Origin: Roseiarcus sp963749715
GTDB lineage: Bacteria > Pseudomonadota > Alphaproteobacteria > Rhizobiales > Beijerinckiaceae
Assembly (NCBI GenBank): GCA_963749715.1
Contig: CAVVNR010000005.1
Coordinates: 207,640-271,639, forward strand
DNA length: 64,000 nucleotides
Reading direction: 5' to 3'
The notes below the pieces were generated by a model, which saw only the letters and a list, made by a program, of their open reading frames with translations, was not told the DNA's origin and did no database searches. The translations under genes were made by a program, and so were the position numbers. How positions within the stretch are numbered: the first letter of the stretch is position 1; each line of letters opens with the position of its first letter. This document shows, in pieces, positions 47,335 to 56,681 of this stretch.

Positions 47335-48063
47335 TCATCCGATCTGCCCGAACTGCGGGAAGGTCTCGATCAGCCAGATGGAGACGTTCTGGAAGCCGCC
47401 GGTCAGGAACGCGACGCCGGTCGCGACCAGAAGGACGCCGACGGCCTTCTCGATTCGTCCGAATTGCTGGCGCAGATGGCGCGAGGCGCGCATGAACGGG
47501 CCGATCGCGGCGGCGGCGAGGATGAAGGGCAGGCCGAGCCCGAGGCTGTAGACGGCGAGCAGCGCCGCGCCGCTGGCGACGGTCTCCCGACTGCCCGCGA
47601 CCGCAAGAATGGTGGCCAGGATCGGGCCGATGCAGGGCGTCCAGCCGAGCGCGAAGGCGAAGCCCATCGGATAGGCGCTCCAAACGCCCGCCGGTTTTTC
47701 GATCTCAAGCCGCTTCTCGCGCAGCATCGCGCCGATCCTGAACACGCCGAGAAAGTGCAGGCCCATCAGGATCACGCCAATCCCGGCGGCGATCGACAGC
47801 GCATGACTCCATTGCCTGAGCACCCCCCCGAGCGCCGACGCGGTAGCGCCGAGGCCGACGAACACGGTCGAGAAACCGGCCACGAACAGGAGCGCGGTGA
47901 CCAGGATGTCGCGCCTGGCCTTCGTCTCGCTCTCATCGGCCAGCGCCTCGACGCTCGCGCCCGCGAGATAGCAGAGATAGGGCGCCGCGAGCGGCAGCAC
48001 GCAGGGCGAGACGAAGGAGATCAGGCCCGCGCCGAACGCGGCCGGGAAGGAGACGTCAGCCAT
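47335..48063 (-). CDS. ccdA: CcdA/DsbD-type thiol-disulfide transporter
   Basis: A 242-residue membrane protein with six predicted helices. It carries the paired redox Cys of the CcdA family: FVSPCVLPLAAPY in the first helix and GWTPCIGPILAT in the fourth. It moves reducing power from cytoplasmic thioredoxin to the periplasm for cytochrome c maturation or disulfide isomerisation. Start at the ATG (48,063) before ADVSFPAAFGAG. A single gene, with no cytochrome c genes nearby, so the downstream partner is unknown. Confidence 0.88.
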   Translation of the reverse strand: MADVSFPAAFGAGLISFVSPCVLPLAAPYLCYLAGASVEALADESETKARRDILVTALLFVAGFSTVFVGLGATASALGGVLRQWSHALSIAAGIGVILMGLHFLGVFRIGAMLREKRLEIEKPAGVWSAYPMGFAFALGWTPCIGPILATILAVAGSRETVASGAALLAVYSLGLGLPFILAAAAIGPFMRASRHLRQQFGRIEKAVGVLLVATGVAFLTGGFQNVSIWLIETFPQFGQIG

Positions 48064-48165
48064 GGCGCCACAAATGGTCGTTCCGCGCCGGCGCGTCAAA
48101 TCTCACCAATGAACGACGTCTCCCGCAACGGCGCGATCCAGGTCAAGCGAGCCCTGAACGACCCC

Positions 48166-48917
48166 TCATCCGGCCGAGGCTGCCGCCCTGCGTCTGGCCG
48201 CCCGGCGGCGCGCCGCGACGCCCAGTCCGGCGAAGCCGGCAAGCATCATGATCCAGGTCGAGGCCTCCGGCACCGAGAGAACATGGCCAGCGATCCCGAA
48301 CTCGGCTCGATCCTCGATCGCGTTGTTGATGTCTTCGATCGCCGACGCGTTGAGGGTGAATACGAGGTCCTGACGTTGGCTTCGTTCTGTTTTCGTGAAT
48401 CAGGAAGGAGCCATAGGGCGTCCCGGTCACCATCTCTTGATAGAGAGTCGCGTTAGGACTGCCCATCGCGATTTCGGAGAGCCAGTTGGTTGCCCCGAAC
48501 AGACTGTATTGCAGATTGCTTGTGACTATGCCGGAATAAACAGTCAATGTTGCCGACGTGACCTTGAAACTCGAGGACACATCCTTCAAGTTGAAGGCGA
48601 AATAGTCGTTAAAAAAACTATTACTTGTATAGCCGGCAAGATAGCTCGTGTTGATACTGCCCGGGCCCCCAATATTCAACGTATTGGTGCTTACCCAGCC
48701 TTGATCGCCATTGGTAAACAATTTAGTTTGGGTGGAGCCCTCGACAAGAGTCGAGCTCCGCGCATCCATTAGTCCGGGCTGGGCTGCAGACATAGTTCTG
48801 AGTATAGCCAAATGCGTAGTAACCCGCCTGCGCAGGTTGGGAAACCAGCGCCTGGCACAGGACGCCCCCCGCGATAGCGCCTGCCAGCGCGAAGGAGCGC
48901 GCTATGGACATGTTCAT
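48166..48917 (-). CDS. PEP-CTERM-anchored exported protein (two frameshifts)
   Basis: About 250 residues. A signal peptide (MNMSIARSFALAGAIAGGVL, cleavage near QPAQAG) is followed by a Ser/Thr/Asn-rich beta domain (ATLTVYSGIVTSNLQYSLF, MVTGTPYGSFLI) and NASAIEDINNAIEDRAEFGI. The C-terminus is a classic PEP-CTERM sorting signal: VPEASTW, hydrophobic IMMLAGFAGLGVA, then Arg-rich ARRRAARRR. Such proteins are processed by exosortase and go to the cell surface, often with exopolysaccharide. The frame breaks near 48,775-48,800 and 48,390 (reading CTGATTCACG as CTGATCACG restores it). No exosortase gene is in the window. Confidence 0.75.
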
Positions 48918-49059
48918 AGAATGAACCCAAAATCAGTTTTTTGCCACTCAGTCATTGCCGCCGACGACCTTGCGGAAACCCTATTCCGCTGGGAAGGTCT
49001 GGTCAAGGCGGCGGCCGGCGCCGTCCCGCGGCGTCATGCAAATCGAGGTATGGGCTCGG

Positions 49060-52000
49060 CTACTCGGCCGGCGCCGCGGAGCCGAGCCCCATCGGCAAGG
49101 CTGCTCCGCGCGCACGGGCGCCGATGTTCTCGCGTCCGAGCGACCGGCGATGCCAGAGCGCATAGATCGACGGCAGCAGGAAGAGCGTCAGGACCGTGGC
49201 GACCGACAAGCCGCCCATAATCGTGAAGGCCATCGGACCCCAGAACGCGCTGTGGGAGAGCGGGATCATCGCCAGGATCGCCGCGAGCGCGGTCAGCGCC
49301 ACCGGCCGCGCCCGCCGCATCGTCGAGAAAACGATCGCTTCCCGCCGCGTCATGCCCCGGTCGCGGACGTCGGCCTCGATTTGATCGATGAGGATGACGG
49401 TGTTGCGCATATCCATTCCGGCAAGCGCGATGAGCCCGAGTAGAGCGACAAACCCGAACGGCTGTCCCGCGAGGCTCAGCGCCAGGGAAGCGCCGACGAT
49501 GCCGAGCGGCGCGGTGAAGAACACCATGGCCAAGCGCGAAAAGCTCTGCATCTGGATCATCAACAGCGTCAGCATGGCCAAGATCATGACCGGGAAGAGG
49601 ATGAAGATCGAGCTGTTGCCCTTCTGCGATTCCTCGACCGCCCCGCCCATCTCGATGCGGAAGCCGGGCGGCAGCGCGTCGCGGATCGAGGCGAGCTTCG
49701 GCCACAACGACCGCGAGACGTCCGGGGGCTGGACGCCGTCGACGACGTCCGCGAGCGCGGTGAGGACGACTTCGCGATCCCTGCGCCAGATGATCGGGTC
49801 TTCGGTCGCGCGGATGACGCGCGCGACCTGGCCGACTGGCACCGCCGCCCCGTCGCGGGTGGCGATCGTGAGATCCTCGAGCCGGTCGAGCGCCGCGCGC
49901 TCGCTTGGGATCGCGCGGGCGACGACGTCGATCCGCTCCTCGCCGACCCGGAGCGTCGTCACCGTCGCCCCGCCGACCAACGTCTGCAGCGTTTCGCGAT
50001 GTCTTGCGGCGTGAGGCCCAGCGCCCGGGCGCGCGACTGGTCGACCTCGAGGCGCAGCGACGGCATTTTCTCGCCCCAGTTGAGATGCGGGTCGACCAGT
50101 CGAGGATCGGCGCGCATGACGTCGCGCACTTGCCGCGCGGCCTCGCGCACGACATCCGGGCCAGGTCCGACGATGCGGAACTGAACCGGAAATCCGACCG
50201 GCGGCCCGAAATTGAACCGGTCGAGCCTGACCCGCGCGGCGCTGAGCGCGCCCTTGGCGACGGCAGCCTCGATGCGCGCCTTGATGCGCTCGCGCGCTTC
50301 CACGTCGCGCGCGACGATGACGATCTGGGCGAAGATTCGTTCGGCTGGACCGGCTGAAGGCCAAGCCAGAACCTCGGCGAACTCTTGCCGATATAGGAGG
50401 TGTAGGACCGCGCGTCGGCGTCGCCGGCGATCAGGCTCTCGGCCTCCTTCACCGCCGCCTCGGTCGCCTGGATCGAGGAGCCTTCCGCGAGCCGCAGCTC
50501 GAAAAACAATTCTGGCCGTTCGGACAGCGGAAAGAATTGCTGCTGAACCGTGCGAACTGGGTGAGGCCCAGACCGAGCATGGCCGCGGCGATCGAAATGA
50601 CGATGATCGGGCGCCTAACGCAGAATTCGAGGGCGCGGCGAAAGGCCCGATAGAACGGCGTGGCGTAGATTGCGCCCTCGTTGCGCGCATGGCCGCCAGA
50701 AGCATAGCTCGGCAAGCAGCTTGAAGCCGAGATACGGCGTAAACAGCACCGCGACGAACCACGACGCGGCCAATGCGATGCCGACGACCCAGAATATGCC
50801 GCCGGTATATTCGCCGACCGCCGAGTTGGCGAGGCCGATCGGCATGAAGCCGGCGGCGGTGACCAATGTGCCGGTCAGCATCGGGAAGGCCGTCGAAGTC
50901 CAGGCGAAGGACGCGGCGCGCTCGCGGTCCCAGCCCTGCTCGAGTTTCACCACGATCATTTCGGTGGCGATGATGGCGTCGTCGACCAGGAGCCCGAGCG
51001 CGATGATGAGCGCGCCCAGCGTCACCCGCTGCAAGTCGAGGCCCAGGAACGCCATGGCGACGAACACGATCGCCAGCACCAGCGGAACCGAGGTCGCGAC
51101 GACGAAGCCGGCCCGCCAGCCGAGCGACAGGAAGCTGACGGCGAGCACGATCGCCAGCGCCTCGACAAAGGAGCGGGTGAACTCGCCGACGGCGCGATCG
51201 ACGACTTCAGGCTGGTCGGCGATGCGCGAAATCGTCACGCCGCGCGGCAATTCCGTTTCGAATTCGGCGAGCGTCGCGTCGAGCGCCTTGCCGAGGGCGA
51301 GGATGTTGCCGCCCTTCTGCATGACGACGCCGACCTCGAGCGCGGGCTGGCCCTGGGCGCGGATGAGGAACGACGGCGGGTCCTCGTAACCATGCGAGAC
51401 CTTCGCCACGTCGCCGAGCCGAAAGCTTTGGCCGCCGGCGAAGACCGGCGTCTCCGCCACCGCCTCCGCGCCCTCCTGCGCGCCGGTCACGCTGACCGGC
51501 AGGCGCTGCGCGTCGGTCTGGAATTCGCCGGCGGGGCTAAGCGCGTTCTGCTTGCCGAGCGAATCGAGCACGGCCTGCAGCGGCACGCCGAGCGTGGCCA
51601 GTTTGGCGTGGCTGAACTCGACGAAAACGCGCTCGCGGCTGGTCGCCGTAGAGATCGACCTTGGTCACGTCGGCGATGCGCTGCAGCCGCTTGCGCAGCG
51701 CCTCGGCGACATCTTTGAGCTGCGCGTAAGAGGCGCCGTCGCCGGCGATCGTATAGAGGACCGAATCGACGTCGCCGAACTCGTCGTTGACGAACGGGCC
51801 GAGCACGCCGCCGGGCAGGTCCGGCTGAAGATCGGCCATCTTCTTGCGCAGCTCGAGGAACAGCATCGGAACGTCGCGCGGCGGCGTCGAGTCGCGGAAG
51901 CTCAGCGAAATCGAGGCGAAAGCAGGCTTGCTATAGGTCTCGATCTTGTCGACCCACGGCAGCTCCTGCAGCTTCTTCTCGATCCGGTCGGCGACCTGAC

Positions 52001-52190
52001 CCTGCATTTCGGCGGCGGTCGCGCCCGGCCACTCGACGCTGACGACCGCCGTCTTGATGGTAAAGGCGGGATCTTCCGCCCGGCCGAGCCGCGAATAGGC
52101 GAAAGCGCCGCTGAGCCCGATCACAAGAATGAGGAAGGCGAGAAGCTGGGGGCGTCGGATGCCCCAGTGCGAAAGGTTGAAGGAGCGCAT
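49060..52190 (-). CDS. RND efflux permease, HAE-1 type (about five frameshifts)
   Basis: A full-length RND pump of about 1,043 residues when five breaks are repaired. It begins MRSFNLSHWGIRRPQLLAFL and includes the proton-relay helix GLLVDDAIIATEMIVVKLEQ, the ARFQQQFFPLSERPELFFEL periplasmic start of the second half and a C-terminal GMDMRNTVILIDQIEADVRD helix. Break sites are near 51,640 (extra C), 50,712 (extra T), 50,540 (missing C), 50,350 (missing A) and 49,990 (missing A). The even conservation on both sides argues for consensus errors, not decay. The ATG directly follows the stop of the adaptor gene (TAGATG), and a TetR gene heads the operon. Confidence 0.82.
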
Positions 52191-53273
52191 CTAAAGCCCC
52201 GCCAGGCTGTCGACCGCGCGCACCTTTTCGCCCGGGTCGAGCTTGTGCACGCCAAGCGCGACCACCTTCGCCCCTTCGGGCACGCCCGCGCCGATGAAGG
52301 CCCATTCGGCATTGTAGCCGGCCAGGACGACGCGCGCGACGCTCAAGGTCGCGGTGACCGGATCGACCACCCAGACGCTCGGCCCCTGCCCGATGTCGAA
52401 CAAGGCGGAGATCGGCATCCGCGCCACCTTCGCCGAATCGGCGTCGAGGGACACGGTGACGCTCATCCCGAGACGCACGCCGGCGGGCGCATCGGCCAGG
52501 GTAAAGCGCGCGGGGTAAGTGCGCGTCGCCGGATCGGAGGTCGGCGACAGCTCGCGCAGCCTGGCGGCGACGGAAACGCCAGGCAGGGCCCAGAACTCGA
52601 CCCGCGCGGAATTGGTCCGCGCGCGATCGACCATGGTTTCCGGGACCGAAACCGCCGCTTCCCGCTCATCCGCGTGCGCGAGGCGAACGATCGGCGCTCC
52701 CGCGGCGACGACCTGGCCGGGCTCGGCCGAGACCGCGCTGATGACCCCGTCCGCGTCCGCCCGCAGCGTCGCATAGTCGATGGCGTTGCGCGCCAGCGCG
52801 ACCGCCCGGTCGGCGCGTACGACCGCGGCGCGCCCCTGGTCGGCGGCCGAGCGGGCCTTGTCGAAATCGGCGTTCGCGGTCCAGCCTTGCTTCGACAGCG
52901 TCGTCAGCCGCCGCTCTTCCGCCTCCGTCTGAACGAGCGCGGCCTTGGCGGAGCTCTGTTCGGCTTCCGCCTCTTCGAGCTGAAGCCGAAAATCCGCGTC
53001 GTCGAGCTCGGCCAGCGCATCCCCCTTATGCACGAACGCGCCCGTATCGACGAGCCTCGTCGCCATCTTGCCGGCGATGCGGAAGGCGAGATCGCTCTCG
53101 ATCCGCGCCTTGACCACCCCAGCCAGCACTTGCGCCTGCTCGCGCGGCGCGTAATGCGCTTGCGCGACCAGCACCGGTCTCGTCGGCTCGGCTCTCGAGG
53201 CCTCCGTCTTCTGATCGCAGGCGGAGACGAGGAGCGCGGCGGCGAGCGCGGCGAGCGGCGCAAGCGATTTCAT
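52191..53273 (-). CDS. RND efflux adaptor lipoprotein (membrane fusion protein)
   Basis: A 360-residue adaptor with a lipobox signal peptide (MKSLAPLAALAAALLVSAC, Cys at residue 19). The barrel-lipoyl-hairpin order is visible: QVLAGVVKARIESDLAFRIA, GAFVHKGDALAELDDADFRL, a coiled-coil hairpin at about residues 95-160, then LRADADGVISAVSAEPGQVV. Start at ATG 53,273; earlier in-frame codons would disrupt the signal peptide. It lies between tetR (four bases downstream of its stop) and the RND permease. Confidence 0.9.
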   Translation of the reverse strand: MKSLAPLAALAAALLVSACDQKTEASRAEPTRPVLVAQAHYAPREQAQVLAGVVKARIESDLAFRIAGKMATRLVDTGAFVHKGDALAELDDADFRLQLEEAEAEQSSAKAALVQTEAEERRLTTLSKQGWTANADFDKARSAADQGRAAVVRADRAVALARNAIDYATLRADADGVISAVSAEPGQVVAAGAPIVRLAHADEREAAVSVPETMVDRARTNSARVEFWALPGVSVAARLRELSPTSDPATRTYPARFTLADAPAGVRLGMSVTVSLDADSAKVARMPISALFDIGQGPSVWVVDPVTATLSVARVVLAGYNAEWAFIGAGVPEGAKVVALGVHKLDPGEKVRAVDSLAGL

Positions 53274-53277
53274 GGGC

Positions 53278-53901
53278 TCATGTCTCCGGGATGGGAGCGG
53301 GCGGTCGCGGATTGGCGAGCGCGCGCAGGGCAAAATCGATCGCGTGCTCGGGACGCGCCTCGGGGCGGATCGCCGGACACTGCGCGATCATGGTCGGATC
53401 GTGGATGATGACGCAGGCTTGCAGCGTCTGCCAGCCGAGCTCCTTCGGGTCACCTGGGCCGAATTCGCCGGCCGCCTGTCCGTCGGCGATCGCCTCGGCC
53501 AGCATCGCCGCGCAAGCGCTCAGGTAATCGACGATCGGCGGCCAGATCTCGTCGACCGCGACCTTCACAATTTCATGCGCGCGCGCTTCGCCAGTCATCT
53601 GGTCGCGCATCAGCCGATGCAGCGTCACCATCATGCCGGCGATGCGCTGGGCGGCCGTGCCCGGGGCGTCGAGCTCGCGGCGCGCAGCCTTCAGCATCTC
53701 GCCAAGCAGGCCCTGGCATACCGCTTCGCTCAGCGCCTGCTTGGACGGGAAGAAGCGATAGACGTTGGCGCTCGACATGCCGGATTTGCCGGCGATGTCG
53801 GCCACGGTCGTGCGCGTCCCGAGCTGGCGGAACAGGTCCCAGGCGACGGCGAGAATGCAGCCGCGGGTTTCTTCGGGGGATCGGCGTTCGACAATGGCCA
53901 T
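53278..53901 (-). CDS. TetR-family transcriptional repressor of the efflux operon
   Basis: A 207-residue repressor. The N-terminal helix-turn-helix is typical of TetR: LFRQLGTRTTVADIAGKSGM then SSANVYRFFPSKQALSEAV (residues 24-61). The C-terminal part is an alpha-helical ligand and dimer domain with a FALRALANPRPPAPIPE tail. It is the first gene of the tetR-adaptor-RND operon and divergent from the UbiH-like gene, so autoregulation from the shared intergenic region is expected. The ligand is unknown. Confidence 0.88.
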   Translation of the reverse strand: MAIVERRSPEETRGCILAVAWDLFRQLGTRTTVADIAGKSGMSSANVYRFFPSKQALSEAVCQGLLGEMLKAARRELDAPGTAAQRIAGMMVTLHRLMRDQMTGEARAHEIVKVAVDEIWPPIVDYLSACAAMLAEAIADGQAAGEFGPGDPKELGWQTLQACVIIHDPTMIAQCPAIRPEARPEHAIDFALRALANPRPPAPIPET

Positions 53902-53916
53902 TTTGTGACGAGTTAT

Positions 53917-53951
53917 GACTGATGATTTTCATCTTTTATCATAATTCAGTC
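53917..53951. promoter_or_regulatory. Candidate TetR operator in the divergent promoter region
   Basis: An AT-rich segment just upstream of tetR contains GACTGA (53,917-53,922) mirrored by TCAGTC (53,946-53,951), with inner TGAT and ATCA elements. The arms are 23 bases apart and imperfectly spaced. Position and symmetry suit a TetR-type operator; evidence is moderate. Confidence 0.35.
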
Positions 53952-54058
53952 TCAAGTCAAGAGCGGGCGCCTCGGCGCCAAGCTCGGCCCGCGCTTCGCG
54001 CCGATTGCGCCCTTGCCGCAAACATCCGACAATGCCGCCGACTTGGGGACATCGCCTG

Positions 54059-55285
54059 GTGTCGGATTCTGCTCCCATTTTCGATCTCGTCATCGCCGGC
54101 GCCGGAGCATCCGGCCTGGCGCTGGCCGCCGCGGTCAGCCAGGCCATGGGGAGCGGCGTCTCGATTGCGCTCGTCGATCCGGCGTCCCCGCCAGGCGCGA
54201 GCGCGACGCGGCTGCGCACGGTCGCGATCGCCGACGGGCCGCGGCGCCTGCTCGAGCGGATCGGCGCCTGGGAAGCGATCGAACCGAAGGCGCAACCGAT
54301 CCTCAGGATGGCGATCATGGACGGCAAGACGCGCGACGCCGTCCGCCTTGCCCATCTCAATTTCGAAGCAAAAGACGGCGGTCCGCTCGCCCATATGGCG
54401 TTCAACGACGATGTCGTCGCCGCGCTCGCGGCGGCCTGCGACCGCCTCGGGGTTGAGCGCCGCGCGGCGTCGGTCGTGCATTGGTCGCCCGGCAAGCGCG
54501 TCGCGGCGCTGGGCCTGTCCGACGGCCGCTCGCTCAGCGCGCGCCTCGCGGTCGCCGCCGACGGCGCGCGCTCGAAGCTCGCCGCGCTCGCCGGCATCGC
54601 CGCCATCGGTTGGGACTACGACCAGGCCGGCATCGTCGCCACCATCGCGCATGAGCGCGATCATCAGGGCCGCGCGGAGCAGCATTTCCTGCCCGCGGGC
54701 CCGTTCGCGATCCTGCCGCTTCCAGGCCGCTACTCGAGCATCGTCTGGAACGAGCGGCGCGCCGACGCCCGCGCGCTTCTCGATCTCGATCCCGAGGAGC
54801 TCACGCGCGAGCTTGAGCTTCGCTTCACGCCGAAACTGGGCGAAATCAGCCTCGCCTCGCGCGCCGAGGCTTTCCCGTTCCGCTTCCAGGCGGCGCGGCG
54901 CTTCGTCGGCGAGCGGCTCGCGCTCATCGGCGACGCGGCGCATGTCGTGCATCCGGTCGCCGGGCAAGGCCTGAACCTCGGCCTGCGCGACGTGGCGGCG
55001 CTCGCTGAGACCATCGTCGGCGAGATGCGGCTCGGCCTCGATCCGGGCGCGCCCGCGCCGCTCGCGGCTTACGAGCGGCGGCGGCGCTTCGACGTCACGG
55101 CCAGCGGCCTTGGCCTCGACGCGCTCAATCGCTTGTTCTCGAACGACTTCACCGCCGTGCGCTTTCTTCGCGATCTTGGGCTGCGCATCGTCGATCGCGC
55201 CCCTGCGCTGAAGGACTTGCTGATCGCCGAAGCCGGCGGCGCCGGGATCGCCGCGCCCAGGCTCTTGCGGGGCCTTGCGCTATGA
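54059..55285 (+). CDS. UbiH/UbiF-family FAD-dependent hydroxylase
   Basis: A flavin monooxygenase of the ubiquinone-biosynthesis hydroxylase family, about 408 residues. The N-terminal Rossmann motif is LVIAGAGASGLALAAAV, the middle has LAVAADGARSKLAALAGI (the DG motif) and the C-terminal FAD motif is IGDAAHVVHPVAGQGLNLGL. It likely hydroxylates a polyprenylated benzenoid ring of ubiquinone at the membrane; which carbon cannot be told. I chose the GTG at 54,059, eight residues before FDLVIAGAG with GGGGAC upstream; an ATG at 54,032 is also possible. Overlaps the next gene by four bases. Confidence 0.85.
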   Translation: MSDSAPIFDLVIAGAGASGLALAAAVSQAMGSGVSIALVDPASPPGASATRLRTVAIADGPRRLLERIGAWEAIEPKAQPILRMAIMDGKTRDAVRLAHLNFEAKDGGPLAHMAFNDDVVAALAAACDRLGVERRAASVVHWSPGKRVAALGLSDGRSLSARLAVAADGARSKLAALAGIAAIGWDYDQAGIVATIAHERDHQGRAEQHFLPAGPFAILPLPGRYSSIVWNERRADARALLDLDPEELTRELELRFTPKLGEISLASRAEAFPFRFQAARRFVGERLALIGDAAHVVHPVAGQGLNLGLRDVAALAETIVGEMRLGLDPGAPAPLAAYERRRRFDVTASGLGLDALNRLFSNDFTAVRFLRDLGLRIVDRAPALKDLLIAEAGGAGIAAPRLLRGLAL

Positions 55286-56427
55286 GCGAGCCGCGGCCTT
55301 TGAGCCCGCGCACCCTCGCAGCCCAAGCCCTTGGGCGCATCGACCCGAGCACCCGCGCCATCGTGCCGCCGATCCATCTCGCGACGACCTTCGAACGCGA
55401 TCCCGACAACCTCTATCGGAGCGGCAATGTCTATGGCCGGCCCGACAATGAGACGGTGCGTGAGGCCGAGGCGGTGATCGGAGCGCTCGAAGGTGCGGCG
55501 GCGACGCTCGTCTACGGCTCGGGGATGTCGGCGGCGATCGCGCTCTTCTTGAGCCTCCGGCCGGGCGCCCATGTGATCGCGCCCGCGGTCATGTATTGGG
55601 CCTTGCGTGCGTGGCTCGCCAACGAAGCGGCGGCGTTCGGGATCAGCGTCGATTTCGTCGATACCGAGGATTTGCCGACGCTGGCGCGGGCGGTGAAGCC
55701 GGGCGCGACCAGGCTCGTCTGGCTCGAGACGCCGAGCAACCCGCTCTGGGGCGTCGCCGACATCGAGGGCGCCGCCCGCATCGCTCACGCGGCGGGCGCG
55801 GTTCTTGCGGTCGATTCGACATGCGCGACGCCGGTTTTCACCCGGCCGATCGCGCTGGGCGCCGACGTCGTGATGCACTCGGCGACCAAATATCTCAATG
55901 GCCATTCCGACGTGATCGCCGGCGCGCTGTGCTTCGGCGAGGACGACGCGCTATGCGCGCGGGCGCGCAAAATCCGCCAGTCGCATGGCCTCATCCTGCA
56001 TCCGTTCGAGGCGTTCCTTTTGACCCGGGGCTTGAGAACCCTCGACTTGCGGGTGCGCGCCGCCTCCGGCAATGCGATGGAGCTGGCAAATCGCCTCTCC
56101 AATCATGCGGCCGTTTCCGCCGTGCTTTATCCCGGCCTGCCGCATCATCCGGGCCACGCCGTCGCCCTCCGGCAAATGAAGGGCGGCTTTGGCGGCATGC
56201 TGTCGATCCGGCTCCGTGGCGGCGCCGAGGCGGCGATCGCGACCGCGGCGCGGGTGCGCCTGTGGAAGCGGGCGACCTCTCTCGGCGGGGTCGAATTGCT
56301 CATCGAGCACCGCGCGTCGGTCGAGGGCGCGGGCTCGCCCTGCCCGCCGGACCTGCTCAGGCTCTCCGCCGGAATCGAGGACGTCGAGGACCTGTGGCTC
56401 GATATCGACCGGGCGCTGACGGGTTAG
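55282..56427 (+). CDS. Cys/Met-metabolism PLP-dependent lyase (cystathionine beta-lyase/gamma-synthase family)
   Basis: A 381-residue PLP enzyme. It has RAIVPPIHLATTFERD at the N-terminus, LVYGSGMSAAIALFLSL for the phosphate site, RLVWLETPSNPLWGVADI, the Asp contact in VLAVDSTCATPVF, and the Schiff-base Lys in HSATKYLNGHSDVIAG. The C-terminal SLGGVELLIEHRASVEG is typical of the family. Whether it acts as a beta-lyase, gamma-synthase or gamma-lyase cannot be read from sequence. Translationally coupled to the UbiH-like gene. Confidence 0.88.
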   Translation: MSEPRPLSPRTLAAQALGRIDPSTRAIVPPIHLATTFERDPDNLYRSGNVYGRPDNETVREAEAVIGALEGAAATLVYGSGMSAAIALFLSLRPGAHVIAPAVMYWALRAWLANEAAAFGISVDFVDTEDLPTLARAVKPGATRLVWLETPSNPLWGVADIEGAARIAHAAGAVLAVDSTCATPVFTRPIALGADVVMHSATKYLNGHSDVIAGALCFGEDDALCARARKIRQSHGLILHPFEAFLLTRGLRTLDLRVRAASGNAMELANRLSNHAAVSAVLYPGLPHHPGHAVALRQMKGGFGGMLSIRLRGGAEAAIATAARVRLWKRATSLGGVELLIEHRASVEGAGSPCPPDLLRLSAGIEDVEDLWLDIDRALTG

Positions 56428-56681
56428 GTCGCAACCGGCGACGAGCTGGTCGCCTCACCCTCGTCATAAAATCGTCGAAACAAAACCTTTTCCACGCGTT
56501 CAAGAACGGTTCAGCGGCGCAATGATTCTCTGCGCCCGCTGTAAGAAGAGTTTTTCGGGCGAGGGCGCCGAGCCAAAGATACCTCGTGATGAGAATCCGA
56601 GATTTCTTGCAACGGACGCCGGCTCCTCGGACGAACTCTTTTCTTGGGCGCCGCCGTCGACGAGTCGAAAGGATTTTTGGG

